Shown here: positions 9,002 through 17,854 of the stretch, piece by piece
How positions within the stretch are numbered: the first letter of the stretch is position 1
Layout: each line of letters starts with the position of its first letter
NCBI GenBank assembly: GCA_016713175.1
Contig: JADJPQ010000012.1
Span: 276,325-340,324, forward strand
DNA from: Planctomycetota bacterium
Lineage (GTDB): Bacteria > Planctomycetota > UBA1135 > UBA2386
Length of the DNA stretch: 64,000 bases
Direction: 5' to 3'
Program-made: the position numbers and the translations under genes
Notes under the pieces: model-generated
Database searches by the model: none
What the model saw: only the letters and a program-made list of their open reading frames with translations
What the model was told of the DNA's origin: nothing

Positions 9002-9772
9002 GTGGACGTCGCCGCCAACCAGCGACCGGTCATTGTCGAAGTCGCCGTCGATTCGCTGGCCGGCGCGCGGGCCGCCGTGGCCGCCGGCGCCGATCGGCTG
9101 GAGCTGTGCCAGAGCCTCGGCGAAGGTGGGCTGACGCCGAGTCCCGGACTGCTCGAACTGGTGGCCAGGCACGCCGGCGTGCCGGTGTTCGCGATGATCC
9201 GGCCGCGCGCCGGCGACTTCCTGTACGACGCCGACGAGTTCGCCACGATGGCCGCCGACATCCGGGCCGCCAAGGCGGCGGGCGCTGCCGGCATCGTCGG
9301 TGGCATCCTGACCGCCGACGGCCACCTCGACCGCGACCGGCTGCGCGAACTGATCGAACTGGCGGCGCCGCTGCCGTTCACCTGCCACCGCGCGTTCGAT
9401 CTGTGTGTCGAGCCGCTTGCCACGTTGGCGACGCTGCGCGAACTCGGCGCCGCGCGCGTGCTCACTTCCGGCCAGCGACGCGATGCGCTGACCGGCGCGG
9501 CGACGATCGCCCGTTGCGTGCAGGCGGCCGGGGATCGGCCGATCGTGATGGCCGGCGCCGGCATCAGGGACCACAACGCCGCCGCGATCGTGACCGCCAC
9601 CGGCGTCCGCGAAGTGCACCTCGGCGCCGCGCGCGTGCTGCCGAGCGCGATGCGCTTTCGCCGCGACGGCGTGCCGATGGGGTCGACGCCGACCGGTGAG
9701 TTCGAACTACGCACCACGGATGGTGCCATGGTGGCCCGCGTGGTCGCTGCGCTCTCCGGGCGCCGCGCGTAG
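9002..9772 (+). CDS. cutC: CutC copper homeostasis family protein
   Basis: 256 residues from a GTG start at 9002. It has the CutC hallmarks: 'AGADRLELCQSLGEGGLTPSPGLL', 'VPVFAMIRPRAGDFLY', 'FTCHRAFDLC' and 'LTSGQRRDALTGAATIARCV'. The length matches the family, a TIM-barrel historically linked to copper tolerance; its enzymatic role is not settled. The start codon is 18 bases from that of the divergent protease, so promoters must sit inside the coding sequences. A GAF gene follows 12 bases downstream. Confidence 0.88.
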   Translation: MDVAANQRPVIVEVAVDSLAGARAAVAAGADRLELCQSLGEGGLTPSPGLLELVARHAGVPVFAMIRPRAGDFLYDADEFATMAADIRAAKAAGAAGIVGGILTADGHLDRDRLRELIELAAPLPFTCHRAFDLCVEPLATLATLRELGAARVLTSGQRRDALTGAATIARCVQAAGDRPIVMAGAGIRDHNAAAIVTATGVREVHLGAARVLPSAMRFRRDGVPMGSTPTGEFELRTTDGAMVARVVAALSGRRA

Positions 9773-9784
9773 ACTGGTTGCCGC

Positions 9785-10261
9785 ATGAGCACCGTCCATC
9801 TGCCGCTGGTCGCCGAGATCGAACGCATGCTGCACGACGCGAAGTCGCCGCCGTGGGAGCAGATTCTCGAACGCCTGCTGGCCCACTTCGACTGCCCGGT
9901 GGGCACCGTGCATCTCGTCGATGGTCAGGGCCTGCTGCAGATGCAGGCGCAGAAGGGTCTGCCGCCGCAGTTGCTCGACAAGGTGCAGACGATCCCGATC
10001 GGCAAGGGCATGGCCGGCATCGCCGCCGAAAGAAAGGAGCCGGTGCAGGTGTGCAATCTGCAGACCGACGCGTCCGGTGTCGTCCGGCCCGGGGCGAAGG
10101 TGACCAGGATGGAGGGCTCGCTGGCGGCGCCGATGCTGCGCGATGGCAAGGTGTCTGGTGTGCTCGGGGTCGCCAAACCGTTCGAATACGAGTTCACGCC
10201 GGCCGAAACGGCGACCTTGATGGCGGTCGGCGCGAGGCTCGCCGAGATGACGTCGGCATGA
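9785..10261 (+). CDS. GAF domain protein
   Basis: 158 residues forming a single GAF domain: 'WEQILERLLAHFDCPVGTVHLVD', 'IPIGKGMAGIAAERKEPVQVCNLQTD', 'LAAPMLRDGKVSGVLGVAKP'. It resembles stand-alone GAF proteins that bind small ligands or sense redox state. No output domain is attached. It overlaps the next gene (rlmH) by ATGA and sits 12 bases after cutC, so the three form one transcription unit. Confidence 0.8.
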   Translation: MSTVHLPLVAEIERMLHDAKSPPWEQILERLLAHFDCPVGTVHLVDGQGLLQMQAQKGLPPQLLDKVQTIPIGKGMAGIAAERKEPVQVCNLQTDASGVVRPGAKVTRMEGSLAAPMLRDGKVSGVLGVAKPFEYEFTPAETATLMAVGARLAEMTSA

Positions 10262-10725
10262 AGGTCAGGCTGCTGACGGTCGCGCACAAGCAGCCAGCCT
10301 GGGTCCTCGACGGCGCGGCCGACTACCAGAAGCGGCTGCCGCGCGAGTGGAAGTTCGAGGTCGTCGAGATCAAACCGTCGGCGCGCACCAGCGGTGCGGC
10401 GGTCGCCAAGGTCCAGGCCGACGAGGCCGAACGGCTGCGCGCGGCGGCCGGCAAGGCCCGGCTGATCGCCCTGACCGAACGCGGCGCGGCGTGGACGACG
10501 GCGCAGTTCGCCGAACGGCTGCAGCGCTGGCAGCAGGATGGTCGCGATGTCGCGCTGCTGGTCGGCGGCGCCGACGGGCTCGATCCCGCGCTCGAGGCCA
10601 GCGCCGAACAGCGGCTGTCGCTGTCGGCGATGACGCTGCCGCACGGACTCGTTCGCGTGGTGCTGATCGAACAGCTCTATCGCGCCGCGTCGTTGCTGGC
10701 GGGTCACCCCTACCACCGCGGCTGA
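10258..10725 (+). CDS. rlmH: 23S rRNA pseudouridine(1915)-N3 methyltransferase RlmH
   Basis: 155 residues, the usual RlmH size (SPOUT superfamily). Characteristic parts are 'DYQKRLPREWKFEVVEIK', 'LIALTERGAAWTTAQFAERL', 'ALLVGGADGLDP' and the C-terminal 'SLSAMTLPHGLVRVVLIEQLYRAASLLAGHPYHRG', which ends in the conserved HPYHR(G). The enzyme methylates the modified uridine of helix 69 in 70S ribosomes using SAM. It overlaps the GAF gene by four bases. Confidence 0.95.
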   Translation: MKVRLLTVAHKQPAWVLDGAADYQKRLPREWKFEVVEIKPSARTSGAAVAKVQADEAERLRAAAGKARLIALTERGAAWTTAQFAERLQRWQQDGRDVALLVGGADGLDPALEASAEQRLSLSAMTLPHGLVRVVLIEQLYRAASLLAGHPYHRG

Positions 10726-10765
10726 GCGCGCCGCCGCCAGTTCGCCGTTCGGGGTCGGCGCCGTC

Positions 10766-12091
10766 TCAGCCGGTGAACCCGTCGCGCAGCGGCGCATCGA
10801 GGAACTTCTGCGCCAGCTCATCACCGATCCGCAGCGCCGCCGCATCCCAGGCCAGCACCTTGCCGCGCGCCGCGCGATAGGCCACGTTCGCCAGCAGCAC
10901 GCATTCGGTCAGCGGCGACGCGTAGCCGAACCAGCACGACGGTTGCGTGCGCGTCTTGCACGCCGCGATCCATTCGGCGTGGTGCCCCGGCGATGGCGGA
11001 ATGGTCTCCGGCGGGCGCTGCCAACCGGCGAACGTGTCGGCCGGGCCGAGCGTGTGCGTGTCGTAGTTGCTGATCAGGAAGCCGCGTTCGCCGACGAACA
11101 GCACGCCGTTGGTCCACTTCTCGAGGCCGAGTTCGGCAAGCTTCGGCGAACGATCGTTGCCGGCGTGCCAATACAGCGTCAGTGCCGGCCGGTTGGCCGT
11201 CGCCGGGAAGCGGTACTCGCAGCGCATGCCGCGCGGCGCCCCCTGCGGGTCGGGCTCTGGCCCATCGGCACGAAGCAACGTCGGCGCGTCGAGCTGCAGC
11301 GCCCAGAACGCGAGGTCCATGAAGTGACAACCCATGTCGGCGGTGGTGCCACCGCCGAACGCCCAGTAGCGGCGCCAACCGGCCGGGTGATACGCGTCGC
11401 TGTAATCGCGAACGGCGGCCGGCCCGAGCCACAGATCCCAGGCGAGATGGTCTGGTGGTTGCTTGGTCTCCGGCAGGCCGGCGCCAGACCAATCGGTGCC
11501 GTTGACGAAGACGTGGACTTCCTCGATCGCGCCGAGCGCGCCGCTCTGGATCGCTTCGACGACGCGGCGATAGTTGGCGTTGGCGTGGATCTGCGTGCCC
11601 ATCTGCGTGATGCAGGAGTGGGCGGTGGCGAGTTCGCGGAGTCGGCGGGCTTGCGCGACGGTGTGGGTCAGCGGTTTTTCGCAGTAGACGTCGAGGCCGC
11701 GGCGGAGGGCCTGGGCGGCGATCGGGTAGTGCGTGTGGTCGGGGGTGCTGATGACGACGGCGTCGAGGTTTTCGAGGGCGAGGAGTTGGCGGTAGTCGGC
11801 GAACTGGCGGGCGTCGGGGGTGACTTTGGCGGCGTTTTGCAGGTGGCGGGAGTCGACGTCGCAGATCGCGAGGATGTGTTCGGACTGGACGCCGTGGAAG
11901 TTGTCCGCGCCGCGGCCGCCGACGCCGATGATGCCGAGGTTGAGTTTGTCGGTCTGCGGGCGGGGTTGGCGGGTTGTGCGGCAGGAGGGGAGGGTGAGGG
12001 CGGCGGTGGTGGCGGTGGCGGTGGTGAGGAGGAAGGTTCGGCGTGAGGTGGGCACGAAGGTGGATTGTGCGGGGTGGCGGGGTCGGGGCAA
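10766..12091 (-). CDS. Gfo/Idh/MocA family oxidoreductase, Tat-exported
   Basis: 441 residues. The N-terminus carries a twin-arginine signal (SRRTFLLTTATATTAAL). The Rossmann domain begins 'LNLGIIGVGGRGADNF' and has 'AICDVD' at the end of strand two; the 'DAVVISTPDHTHYPIAAQALRRGLDVYCEKPLTHT' block contains the EKP motif with the catalytic Lys. Exported members of this family are abundant in planctomycetes and act on sugars or sugar derivatives with NAD(P). It converges with rlmH. Confidence 0.9.
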   Translation of the reverse strand: MPRPRHPAQSTFVPTSRRTFLLTTATATTAALTLPSCRTTRQPRPQTDKLNLGIIGVGGRGADNFHGVQSEHILAICDVDSRHLQNAAKVTPDARQFADYRQLLALENLDAVVISTPDHTHYPIAAQALRRGLDVYCEKPLTHTVAQARRLRELATAHSCITQMGTQIHANANYRRVVEAIQSGALGAIEEVHVFVNGTDWSGAGLPETKQPPDHLAWDLWLGPAAVRDYSDAYHPAGWRRYWAFGGGTTADMGCHFMDLAFWALQLDAPTLLRADGPEPDPQGAPRGMRCEYRFPATANRPALTLYWHAGNDRSPKLAELGLEKWTNGVLFVGERGFLISNYDTHTLGPADTFAGWQRPPETIPPSPGHHAEWIAACKTRTQPSCWFGYASPLTECVLLANVAYRAARGKVLAWDAAALRIGDELAQKFLDAPLRDGFTG

Positions 12092-12163
12092 CGCGGATGA
12101 CTGGTTTGGTGGTTTGGTGTGTGTGGCGGGTCGCGGTTTGGTGGGTTCGGCAGTTCGCGTGGC

Positions 12164-12191
12164 TTGACCGCGGCGTGGACGGTGCTACGGT
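12164..12191 (+). promoter_or_regulatory. Putative native promoter of the tRNA-Gly gene
   Basis: TTGACC (12164-12169) and TACGGT (12186-12191) are spaced by 16 bases, and the tRNA 5' half starts 18 bases further on. This fits a sigma70-type promoter of the original tRNA gene. It is now followed only by the 5' half of the tRNA, because an element is inserted in the anticodon loop. Confidence 0.45.
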
Positions 12192-12209
12192 GTGGGGGCG
12201 ACTTGTTCT

Positions 12210-12248
12210 GCGGGTGTAGTTCAGCGGTAGAACGTCAGCTTCCCAAGC
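12210..12248 (+). repeat. attL of element 1: 5' half of tRNA-Gly(CCC)
   Basis: These 39 bases are identical to the first 39 bases of the complete tRNA at 37228. Identity begins exactly at tRNA base 1 and ends just after the anticodon loop, at the core TTCCCAAGC (12240-12248). The following bases do not complete the tRNA. This is the chromosomal 5' half left behind by integration. Confidence 0.9.
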
Positions 12249-12529
12249 AAGATGAGGGGAACGCAACCGGAAGACCTGCAACGGCTTCCGACTCCCTGGC
12301 TGCCGACCCCAGCGGAATCCCCAGCACTCAAGATGCTGCGTGGCGCGAGACCCTGCTAGACCACGACGACCTGGTGACGGTCGTCGAGGCGTGGCCGCGG
12401 CTGCCGCAGGCGCTCCGCAGCGGGATCGTGGCGATGGTGCGAGTACTTGAGCACGCTCCACTCCTGAGACTTGAATCAGCCTCAGGGCCGACCGCAACAC
12501 GCACGGCGATAGCACCGTCTGCGAAGTAG
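12249..12529 (+). pseudogene. Detached 3' end of the element 1 integrase gene
   Basis: Immediately after the att core, the frame that reads the tRNA half as 'GCSSAVERQLPK' continues for 93 codons: 'QDEGNATGRPATASDS...' and ends in 'VVEAWPRLPQALRSGIVAMVRVLE...' before a stop at 12529. The integrase at 35913-37382 reads the same tRNA bases in the same frame. In the excised circle the two are joined, giving a 544-residue integrase with this tail. In the integrated state it has no start or integrase body of its own. The 'AWPRLP...GIVAMV' ending is, from memory, typical of planctomycete integrases. Confidence 0.8.
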
Positions 12530-12637
12530 CCGACAACGCGACAACGGCTCGCACAGGCCCTCGACACACCTCGTGCCTCACCTTTGTCGTGCCAAGCAGA
12601 GGCACAGATGGGCTCACATCGTCGTCAAATGCCAGCT

Positions 12638-15274
12638 CTATTTGGCTCGTCTTGCCGTCAACGCACTCCTCACGCTCTCCAACTCCTCCTGCAGTGCTCC
12701 CCGCTTCGTGTCATCGCTTCGCTCCAGAAGCTCAAGCAGTACCATGATGAGATTGTCAGAGGCCGTCCGCCAATACACTTCTAGTAGTTCAAGACCCTGA
12801 GTACCTTGCCGTGCGCTACGAAACGCGTTGGCAGCTTGCGTCAACAGCTCGTTCGATACTCCCTCCTCTACGCGCGCCGCCTGGTAAACGAGGGCCATGC
12901 CAAGATTGATCTGCATCCGAACCCACTCCTCAGGCGTCTTCTCAGCGGAGTGCACCGAGAGCCCCGACCGAAAGGCATCCACGGCCTGAGTAAGCAGCTC
13001 CAGGGCACTCGGCGCGGCTGACAGCACGGCACGCTGCGTCGCGGCCTCTCCAAGCCCACCTTGCGCACGCCCCCATTTCACTCGATTGTGTTCCGGGTCC
13101 AGAACCTGCAAGGCCTCTTCGAATGCATCTATCGACTCCCGCAAAAGCGCCGCAGTTCTCTCCCCTTTGATGCGCTTACCCCACTCATATAGTGCGTACC
13201 CATACTCAATACGCGCGCTCGCCAGTTCCTTGTCTGACAGATCTGGTGCTTCTTGCGCAAATAGTCTCCTAAACTCGACTACCGACTCCTCCAAAGGCGT
13301 TGCGCCCGCTAGCGCGGGCGCTCGAGCACCTTGATACATCAGCACGGTCGCCAATTGTCTCTGCGTGCGCACCCAATCGTATGGCAGTGCATCCTGCGCA
13401 AACACCTGCAGTGCCGACCTAAACTCGGTCGCCGCTGCGGATAGCCGCTCCACGCTCGCATCACCGGTTGCTCTCACTCCTTGGTCCTTCAGAACTGCCC
13501 CAAGGTTGACTCTTGTGGCAGCCCACTCCTGAGGTAGCGCCTCGCGCGTCCGGACTCGCAAGGAGGCCTGGAAAAGCGAACCGGCCTCTGCGAGCAACCT
13601 TTCGCCTTCGGCCCCAGCAGTCACGCTACCAAGTCGGTTCAGTGCAACGCCGAGGTCATTCTGAATCCACGCAATCTCGGATGGCTGGCCGTACTGCAAC
13701 CCCTCCTGCAGGCTGGTCCGCAGCGTCTCAATTGCTTCCTGTATCAAGGGCAAGAACGTCTCCACCTCCTTTTTAGCATACGCCAGATCCTGCAGCACAA
13801 TACCGATATTGTCACGGACCACCCATGGTCTGGGCCGCCGCGACCTCACGCATAGTTCAAGCGTACGGCGAAAGGACGCGAGCGCCTTCTCAAAAACTGC
13901 TTCCTGCCCCGGCGGCTCGACCCTATCGCCATATGCACGCAACGCTGCGCCGTGATTGTTGTGCAGCGCGGCAGAAGTCGCCGTTCGACCCATGCCGTGC
14001 AAGGCCATGGCACGCTCGATAACATCAATACCCTCCTCCAGTGCTCGCGTCGCATCCGCGCCGGTAGCGCACAGGCCATGCTCGCTCAACGTAGCACCGA
14101 GGCCGTTCAACGCTGTAACAAGGTGTTCCGTAGATGCTAGTCGCTCAAAGAGCGCCACTGCCTTCCGATAGGCTCCTATCGCCGCCCCCCGACGCTCCGC
14201 AACAGATGGGCCCTCGGAGACGTTTGCCCAACCTGCGAAAGCACGCCCTAGGTCTAGCTGGACTAGCCCTACAGCAACCGGTGAATCCTCGAATGTGACA
14301 ACAGCCTCCGCGAGACGGAATGCGACAACGGCTTCTCCGAACAGGCGGTTCGCGGCAAGGGCGCGGCCCTGCAAGACTCTAGCCTCCCTTTCCGCGACGC
14401 TCGCCGTGGCAACGGCTGCCTCTGCGCTAAGGCGCCGCACACGAGCCGCATCGCCCGCCTGACATGCTAGGTCAGTCGCTACGGCGAACTGCTGCTCAGC
14501 AAATGCCGCCAGAGCCTTGTCCAAGTCCGTGGCGGAGTTCGTTCGAACTGTCGCTATGAACTTTCCGATGCATTCTATGGTTTTTTCCGGCGATAGCCCG
14601 TCCAGCTCTGCGAGCGTCTGGATGCTTCGGCTAATCAGGTCCTGGGGCGAAGTCTGGAGTCGGGCATCGTCGGCCTGCTGCTGCATATACGCCACCGTCA
14701 ATGTCACCACAAGTGCTCGCTGCGCATCGAAGTCCGACTGCAGTCGATGACTCCGCCAAATGGACACGCCGCCCAGAATCACCGCGACCGCTACCGACGC
14801 CAATGCAGTCCGAATGAGGATGCGAGGCGCGGACGAAAAGAAGCGCCACACTAGCAACCAATGTCGGCGAGTGCGGGCATCCAGTTCCGTGATGCCCCAG
14901 AATCGACACGTAAGGACGTCATTGCAGAGTGCCTCCGCACGCTCCCTAGTTGCGGCCGATACCGCGCACGTAACGATCAGTACTAGCGTGGTTGGCTGCG
15001 ACTGCAACGCGAGGATCTTATTTATCTCGAGTTCTGCGTCACGAGGCCCAAAGTTCTTGACGCGCTTGCATTGAAAAACGACCAGCTCCGCAGCTCTCCG
15101 AGCAACTATGTCGCGACCGCCATCGGCGCCCGCCTCTCCGAAGTGCTCGGCATCTGGATAGCCTTCACGCTGAACTAGTGCGAGACAGAGCCGCTCGAAA
15201 TCGGCAGGAGAGAGCTTCTCAAAAGGAAGCAGGTGCGCCGTTGAAGTCTCCTGAGGCTTGCGCTTGCTATCCAT
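12638..15274 (-). CDS. Mrr-like restriction endonuclease with membrane segment and TPR repeats
   Basis: 878 residues. Residues 15-125 form an Mrr-type PD-(D/E)xK domain: 'LSPADFERLCLALVQREGYPDAEHFGEAGADGGRDIVARR' and 'VVFQCKRV', giving the D and QxK catalytic pattern. A hydrophobic stretch follows at about 150-172. The remaining 650 residues are TPR-like helical repeats ('LDLGRAFAGWA', 'LGATLSEHG', 'NDLGVALNRLG', 'VNLGAVLKDQG'). The design, nuclease plus sensing repeats, suits a defence effector. It lies alone at the left end of element 1. The base composition is visibly less GC-rich than the backbone, consistent with transfer. Confidence 0.75.
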   Translation of the reverse strand: MDSKRKPQETSTAHLLPFEKLSPADFERLCLALVQREGYPDAEHFGEAGADGGRDIVARRAAELVVFQCKRVKNFGPRDAELEINKILALQSQPTTLVLIVTCAVSAATRERAEALCNDVLTCRFWGITELDARTRRHWLLVWRFFSSAPRILIRTALASVAVAVILGGVSIWRSHRLQSDFDAQRALVVTLTVAYMQQQADDARLQTSPQDLISRSIQTLAELDGLSPEKTIECIGKFIATVRTNSATDLDKALAAFAEQQFAVATDLACQAGDAARVRRLSAEAAVATASVAEREARVLQGRALAANRLFGEAVVAFRLAEAVVTFEDSPVAVGLVQLDLGRAFAGWANVSEGPSVAERRGAAIGAYRKAVALFERLASTEHLVTALNGLGATLSEHGLCATGADATRALEEGIDVIERAMALHGMGRTATSAALHNNHGAALRAYGDRVEPPGQEAVFEKALASFRRTLELCVRSRRPRPWVVRDNIGIVLQDLAYAKKEVETFLPLIQEAIETLRTSLQEGLQYGQPSEIAWIQNDLGVALNRLGSVTAGAEGERLLAEAGSLFQASLRVRTREALPQEWAATRVNLGAVLKDQGVRATGDASVERLSAAATEFRSALQVFAQDALPYDWVRTQRQLATVLMYQGARAPALAGATPLEESVVEFRRLFAQEAPDLSDKELASARIEYGYALYEWGKRIKGERTAALLRESIDAFEEALQVLDPEHNRVKWGRAQGGLGEAATQRAVLSAAPSALELLTQAVDAFRSGLSVHSAEKTPEEWVRMQINLGMALVYQAARVEEGVSNELLTQAANAFRSARQGTQGLELLEVYWRTASDNLIMVLLELLERSDDTKRGALQEELESVRSALTARRAK

Positions 15275-15397
15275 AGGTGCCGTACGGGGAATGGGCTTCG
15301 GCCAGCCGCTCCAAGAGGGTTACCGCGCCAATTACCAGTCCCATGAAACCCTGAAGGTCCGGACTACTGGTTGAGAGAGCCCATGATAACCCCGATC

Positions 15398-15635
15398 CTA
15401 CAGCTCCGTGCCAAGAACGGCAACTTGCACGCGCGATCCGGCGATGAGTTCGTGCATAGCGATGGCTTGCTCGACCACCTTCTGCCGTTACCGCCGACAG
15501 GCACAGAAGTACCGTTTTGCTCACGCTGGCTGCCAGGTCTGCCTTCACGTTCGCGACGACGTCCGACTTCCCGGTCTCGACCTTGATCGCGACGGTCTCA
15601 TCACCCATGGGCCCGGCAGTCTCAGGGGAGTTCAA
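15398..15635 (-). pseudogene. Degraded duplicate of the HerA-nuclease C-terminus
   Basis: The start overlaps the stop of the small gene upstream (ATGA at 15632-15635). The first residues 'DETVAIKVETGKSDVVANVKADLAA' nearly repeat the nuclease motif of the neighbouring ATPase ('EETVAIEIETGMSDVVANVRADLAA'). After about 45 codons the frame breaks; a second frame continues with 'KVVEQAIAMHELIAGSRVQVAVLG' to a stop at 15398. It is therefore a partial, frameshifted copy of the nuclease domain and not a working protein. Confidence 0.65.
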
Positions 15636-15916
15636 TCGGCATCCTTGTGGATTCTCTCGCCTACGTCGTTCCAGAAACTCTGGAAGTGCGTCAGGAGGTC
15701 ATTGATGGTCAGGGCGCTCTTCTGATGGTGGAGTTGCCCGGCGACGTAGTGGAGTTCACAGATGCAGACGATGTGAACCTGCTCCCAGAACTGACCCCTC
15801 TCCGTACCAGGGCCGAGCCGCTCCAGGACTTCACCAAAAATCGCTTGGTAGAGGTGTTGAAGCCCGTCGGGTTCGTGAATCTCAACATCATAGCCTGTGG
15901 TAAGGTGTACTAGCAT
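15632..15916 (-). CDS. Hypothetical 94-residue protein
   Basis: The ATG at 15916 lies three bases after the HerA-nuclease stop, and the stop overlaps the next start by four bases, so it looks like a true operon gene. The sequence is acidic and has hydrophobic segments ('MLVHLTTGYDVEIHEPDGLQHLYQAIFGEVLERLG', 'ICELHYVAGQLHH'). I do not recognise a family. The position, between an ATPase-nuclease and a nuclease relic, suggests a small accessory or immunity partner. Confidence 0.55.
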   Translation of the reverse strand: MLVHLTTGYDVEIHEPDGLQHLYQAIFGEVLERLGPGTERGQFWEQVHIVCICELHYVAGQLHHQKSALTINDLLTHFQSFWNDVGERIHKDAD

Positions 15917-15919
15917 CGT

Positions 15920-17854
15920 TCACCATGGCAGTTGGGGAGAGACCCGTCCGGGAAGAGCGAGTCGGGCAGCTGCAAGCTGCACTGTCAGTTTGTGAAGCAC
16001 TTGCCGATCGGATGCCACAACAATAACCCGCCTAAGGCCAGCAGCCAGATCAGCTCTCACGTTCGCGACGACGTCCGACATGCCGGTCTCAATCTCGATC
16101 GCCACTGTCTCCTCGCCTCTGCGAGCAAGCACATCAACCCGGCCCTTTCCGCTCGGCCGGGGTGCCTCGATCTCGACTTGGTAGCCTCGATCCTGGAACA
16201 CGCGGGCATGGTAGTGCTTCCAGAACTCGTGCAGCAAGGACTCGTGCCGGATCCCAGGCGCCAACCCGAGCAGCTTCCTCGCGGCCGGTGAGGGTCGGAG
16301 CAGCGCGCGACGGGTTCGACCGAGGTTCGCGGTCGCCGTCTCCAAGAAGCCAGCCTCCAGCAGCAGCCGCTTCCACCGGTTGCCGCGGTCCACGCTCACG
16401 GCCAGCTGGCGATACCTGGCCTTGACGCCGTCGTGGGGATGGTCAACGACATCCTGAAGCAAGCGGAGCGCATCAGGTGCACGGCCCAGATCCGAGAGCC
16501 GAACCTGCCGAACCTCACCAGGAACCACAACAGGAAGCCGAGATCCGCCCGAACCTGGCTTCGACGCCATCAGATCGCGGAGGCGATCGTCGGTCACCGC
16601 TCCCTTCTCAACCTGCATCAGCGGCACCTGGATCAGGAACGGATGATGCCAGCGGTCTTGCAACTTCACGACAGCCTGGCCTACCGCCAGCGTGCTCAAC
16701 CCCTCCTTGTCCTCGTCTTCCAGCAGGCAGAGGGCAGCGGCGCGGTTGATGTCCCTCGGGTCCTTCAGGTTCATGCACACCGTGGTGAAACAGTTGCCCA
16801 AGGCAGCGCTGGAGATCAGGTGGGGATGCTGGTCGACGATGATGCAGGCGATGCCTAGCTCCCGGCACTGGCGCAGCAGGCGTTCCATGACGGACTCCTG
16901 GGCACGGAGACGTTCGCCGTAGAACACGTGGTGCGCTTCCTCGATGACAACCACGAGCCGAAGCTGCTCTCGATCTGTCGATCCCAGCCGGCTTTGGTAG
17001 AGCCACAGCAGCAGCATCGGGATCAGGAAGGCCTTCGCGTTTTCGTTCAGCCCGTTCAACTCAACAACAGAGTTCCCGTGCAGGAGCTGGTGCACCAGCG
17101 ACCGTTGATCCTCCTCCCTCGTCGTCAGCAGGTCGCCGAACGTGAGGCTCCGGAGTGCACGAACAGCAGACGCGTGCCACCCGTGCGCTCGCCCATGGAC
17201 ATCCTGTCCCTCAAGGGCCTTCAGCACGTCCGCGAACGTGGCCGACTCCGTCGCGCGTGCGGCAGACTCGATCGCTTGCAACAGCAGGCTCTTGGCTCCG
17301 TCCCCCAGCGTGTAGGCGCTCCCCAGGATGTCGAGCAGCTGCTGGATGTAGAGATGCCGTTCCATGCCCGGCGGAGGAATCAGTGGGTTGAACGGGAACG
17401 GGTTGATGGACCTGCCAGGCGTGAACACGTGAACCCCACGCTTGAGCCGCGGCAGGAGATGACGGGCTGTCCGCTTCCAGTCGAGGAACAACAGTGGCAC
17501 CCTGCGCTCGATCACTTGCTCGAGCAGATGGAACACCAGGTTCGTCTTGCCTGCTCCTGACCGTCCGAAGATCGCGACATGCTGCAGCAGCTCTCCAGCC
17601 GTCAGCCCGAACGGCCACAGCGCCTTCGTGTAGAGCACGGTGCCGAGGTTGAACATCCCCTTGCTTGCCTGCTCGGATGGCGGAGGCAGCAGTAGTCGAT
17701 CACTCGCACCCAGGAGACGCTGAGCCCGAACACGGATCTGCCGCTCGACCAGCTTCCTCGTTTCGTCCTTGAGCATCGGCAGCGCACGGCGCCACGTCGC
17801 CACTTCCTCCGGGATCAACGGCTCCAGCTTCCGCAGCAGCTTGTCGACCGTCAC
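15920..17854 (-). CDS. HerA/FtsK-like ATPase with C-terminal nuclease-like domain
   Basis: 644 residues. Walker A is GRSGAGKTN at residues 97-105, and Walker B is 'LVVVIEEAHH' at 300-309, typical of HerA/VirD4-like motor ATPases of the DUF87 group. The sensor 'CIIVDQHPHLI' follows. After a winged-helix-like region ('RLLQDVVDHPHDGVKARYRQLAVSVDRGNRWKRLLLEAGF'), the last 80 residues contain 'GKGRVDVLARRGEETVAIEIETG', a likely PD-(D/E)xK core with D, E and ExE. It overlaps the upstream recombinase gene by ATGA. It probably translocates and cuts DNA, for defence or for element transfer; the sequence alone does not decide. Confidence 0.75.
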   Translation of the reverse strand: MTVDKLLRKLEPLIPEEVATWRRALPMLKDETRKLVERQIRVRAQRLLGASDRLLLPPPSEQASKGMFNLGTVLYTKALWPFGLTAGELLQHVAIFGRSGAGKTNLVFHLLEQVIERRVPLLFLDWKRTARHLLPRLKRGVHVFTPGRSINPFPFNPLIPPPGMERHLYIQQLLDILGSAYTLGDGAKSLLLQAIESAARATESATFADVLKALEGQDVHGRAHGWHASAVRALRSLTFGDLLTTREEDQRSLVHQLLHGNSVVELNGLNENAKAFLIPMLLLWLYQSRLGSTDREQLRLVVVIEEAHHVFYGERLRAQESVMERLLRQCRELGIACIIVDQHPHLISSAALGNCFTTVCMNLKDPRDINRAAALCLLEDEDKEGLSTLAVGQAVVKLQDRWHHPFLIQVPLMQVEKGAVTDDRLRDLMASKPGSGGSRLPVVVPGEVRQVRLSDLGRAPDALRLLQDVVDHPHDGVKARYRQLAVSVDRGNRWKRLLLEAGFLETATANLGRTRRALLRPSPAARKLLGLAPGIRHESLLHEFWKHYHARVFQDRGYQVEIEAPRPSGKGRVDVLARRGEETVAIEIETGMSDVVANVRADLAAGLRRVIVVASDRQVLHKLTVQLAAARLALPGRVSPQLPW

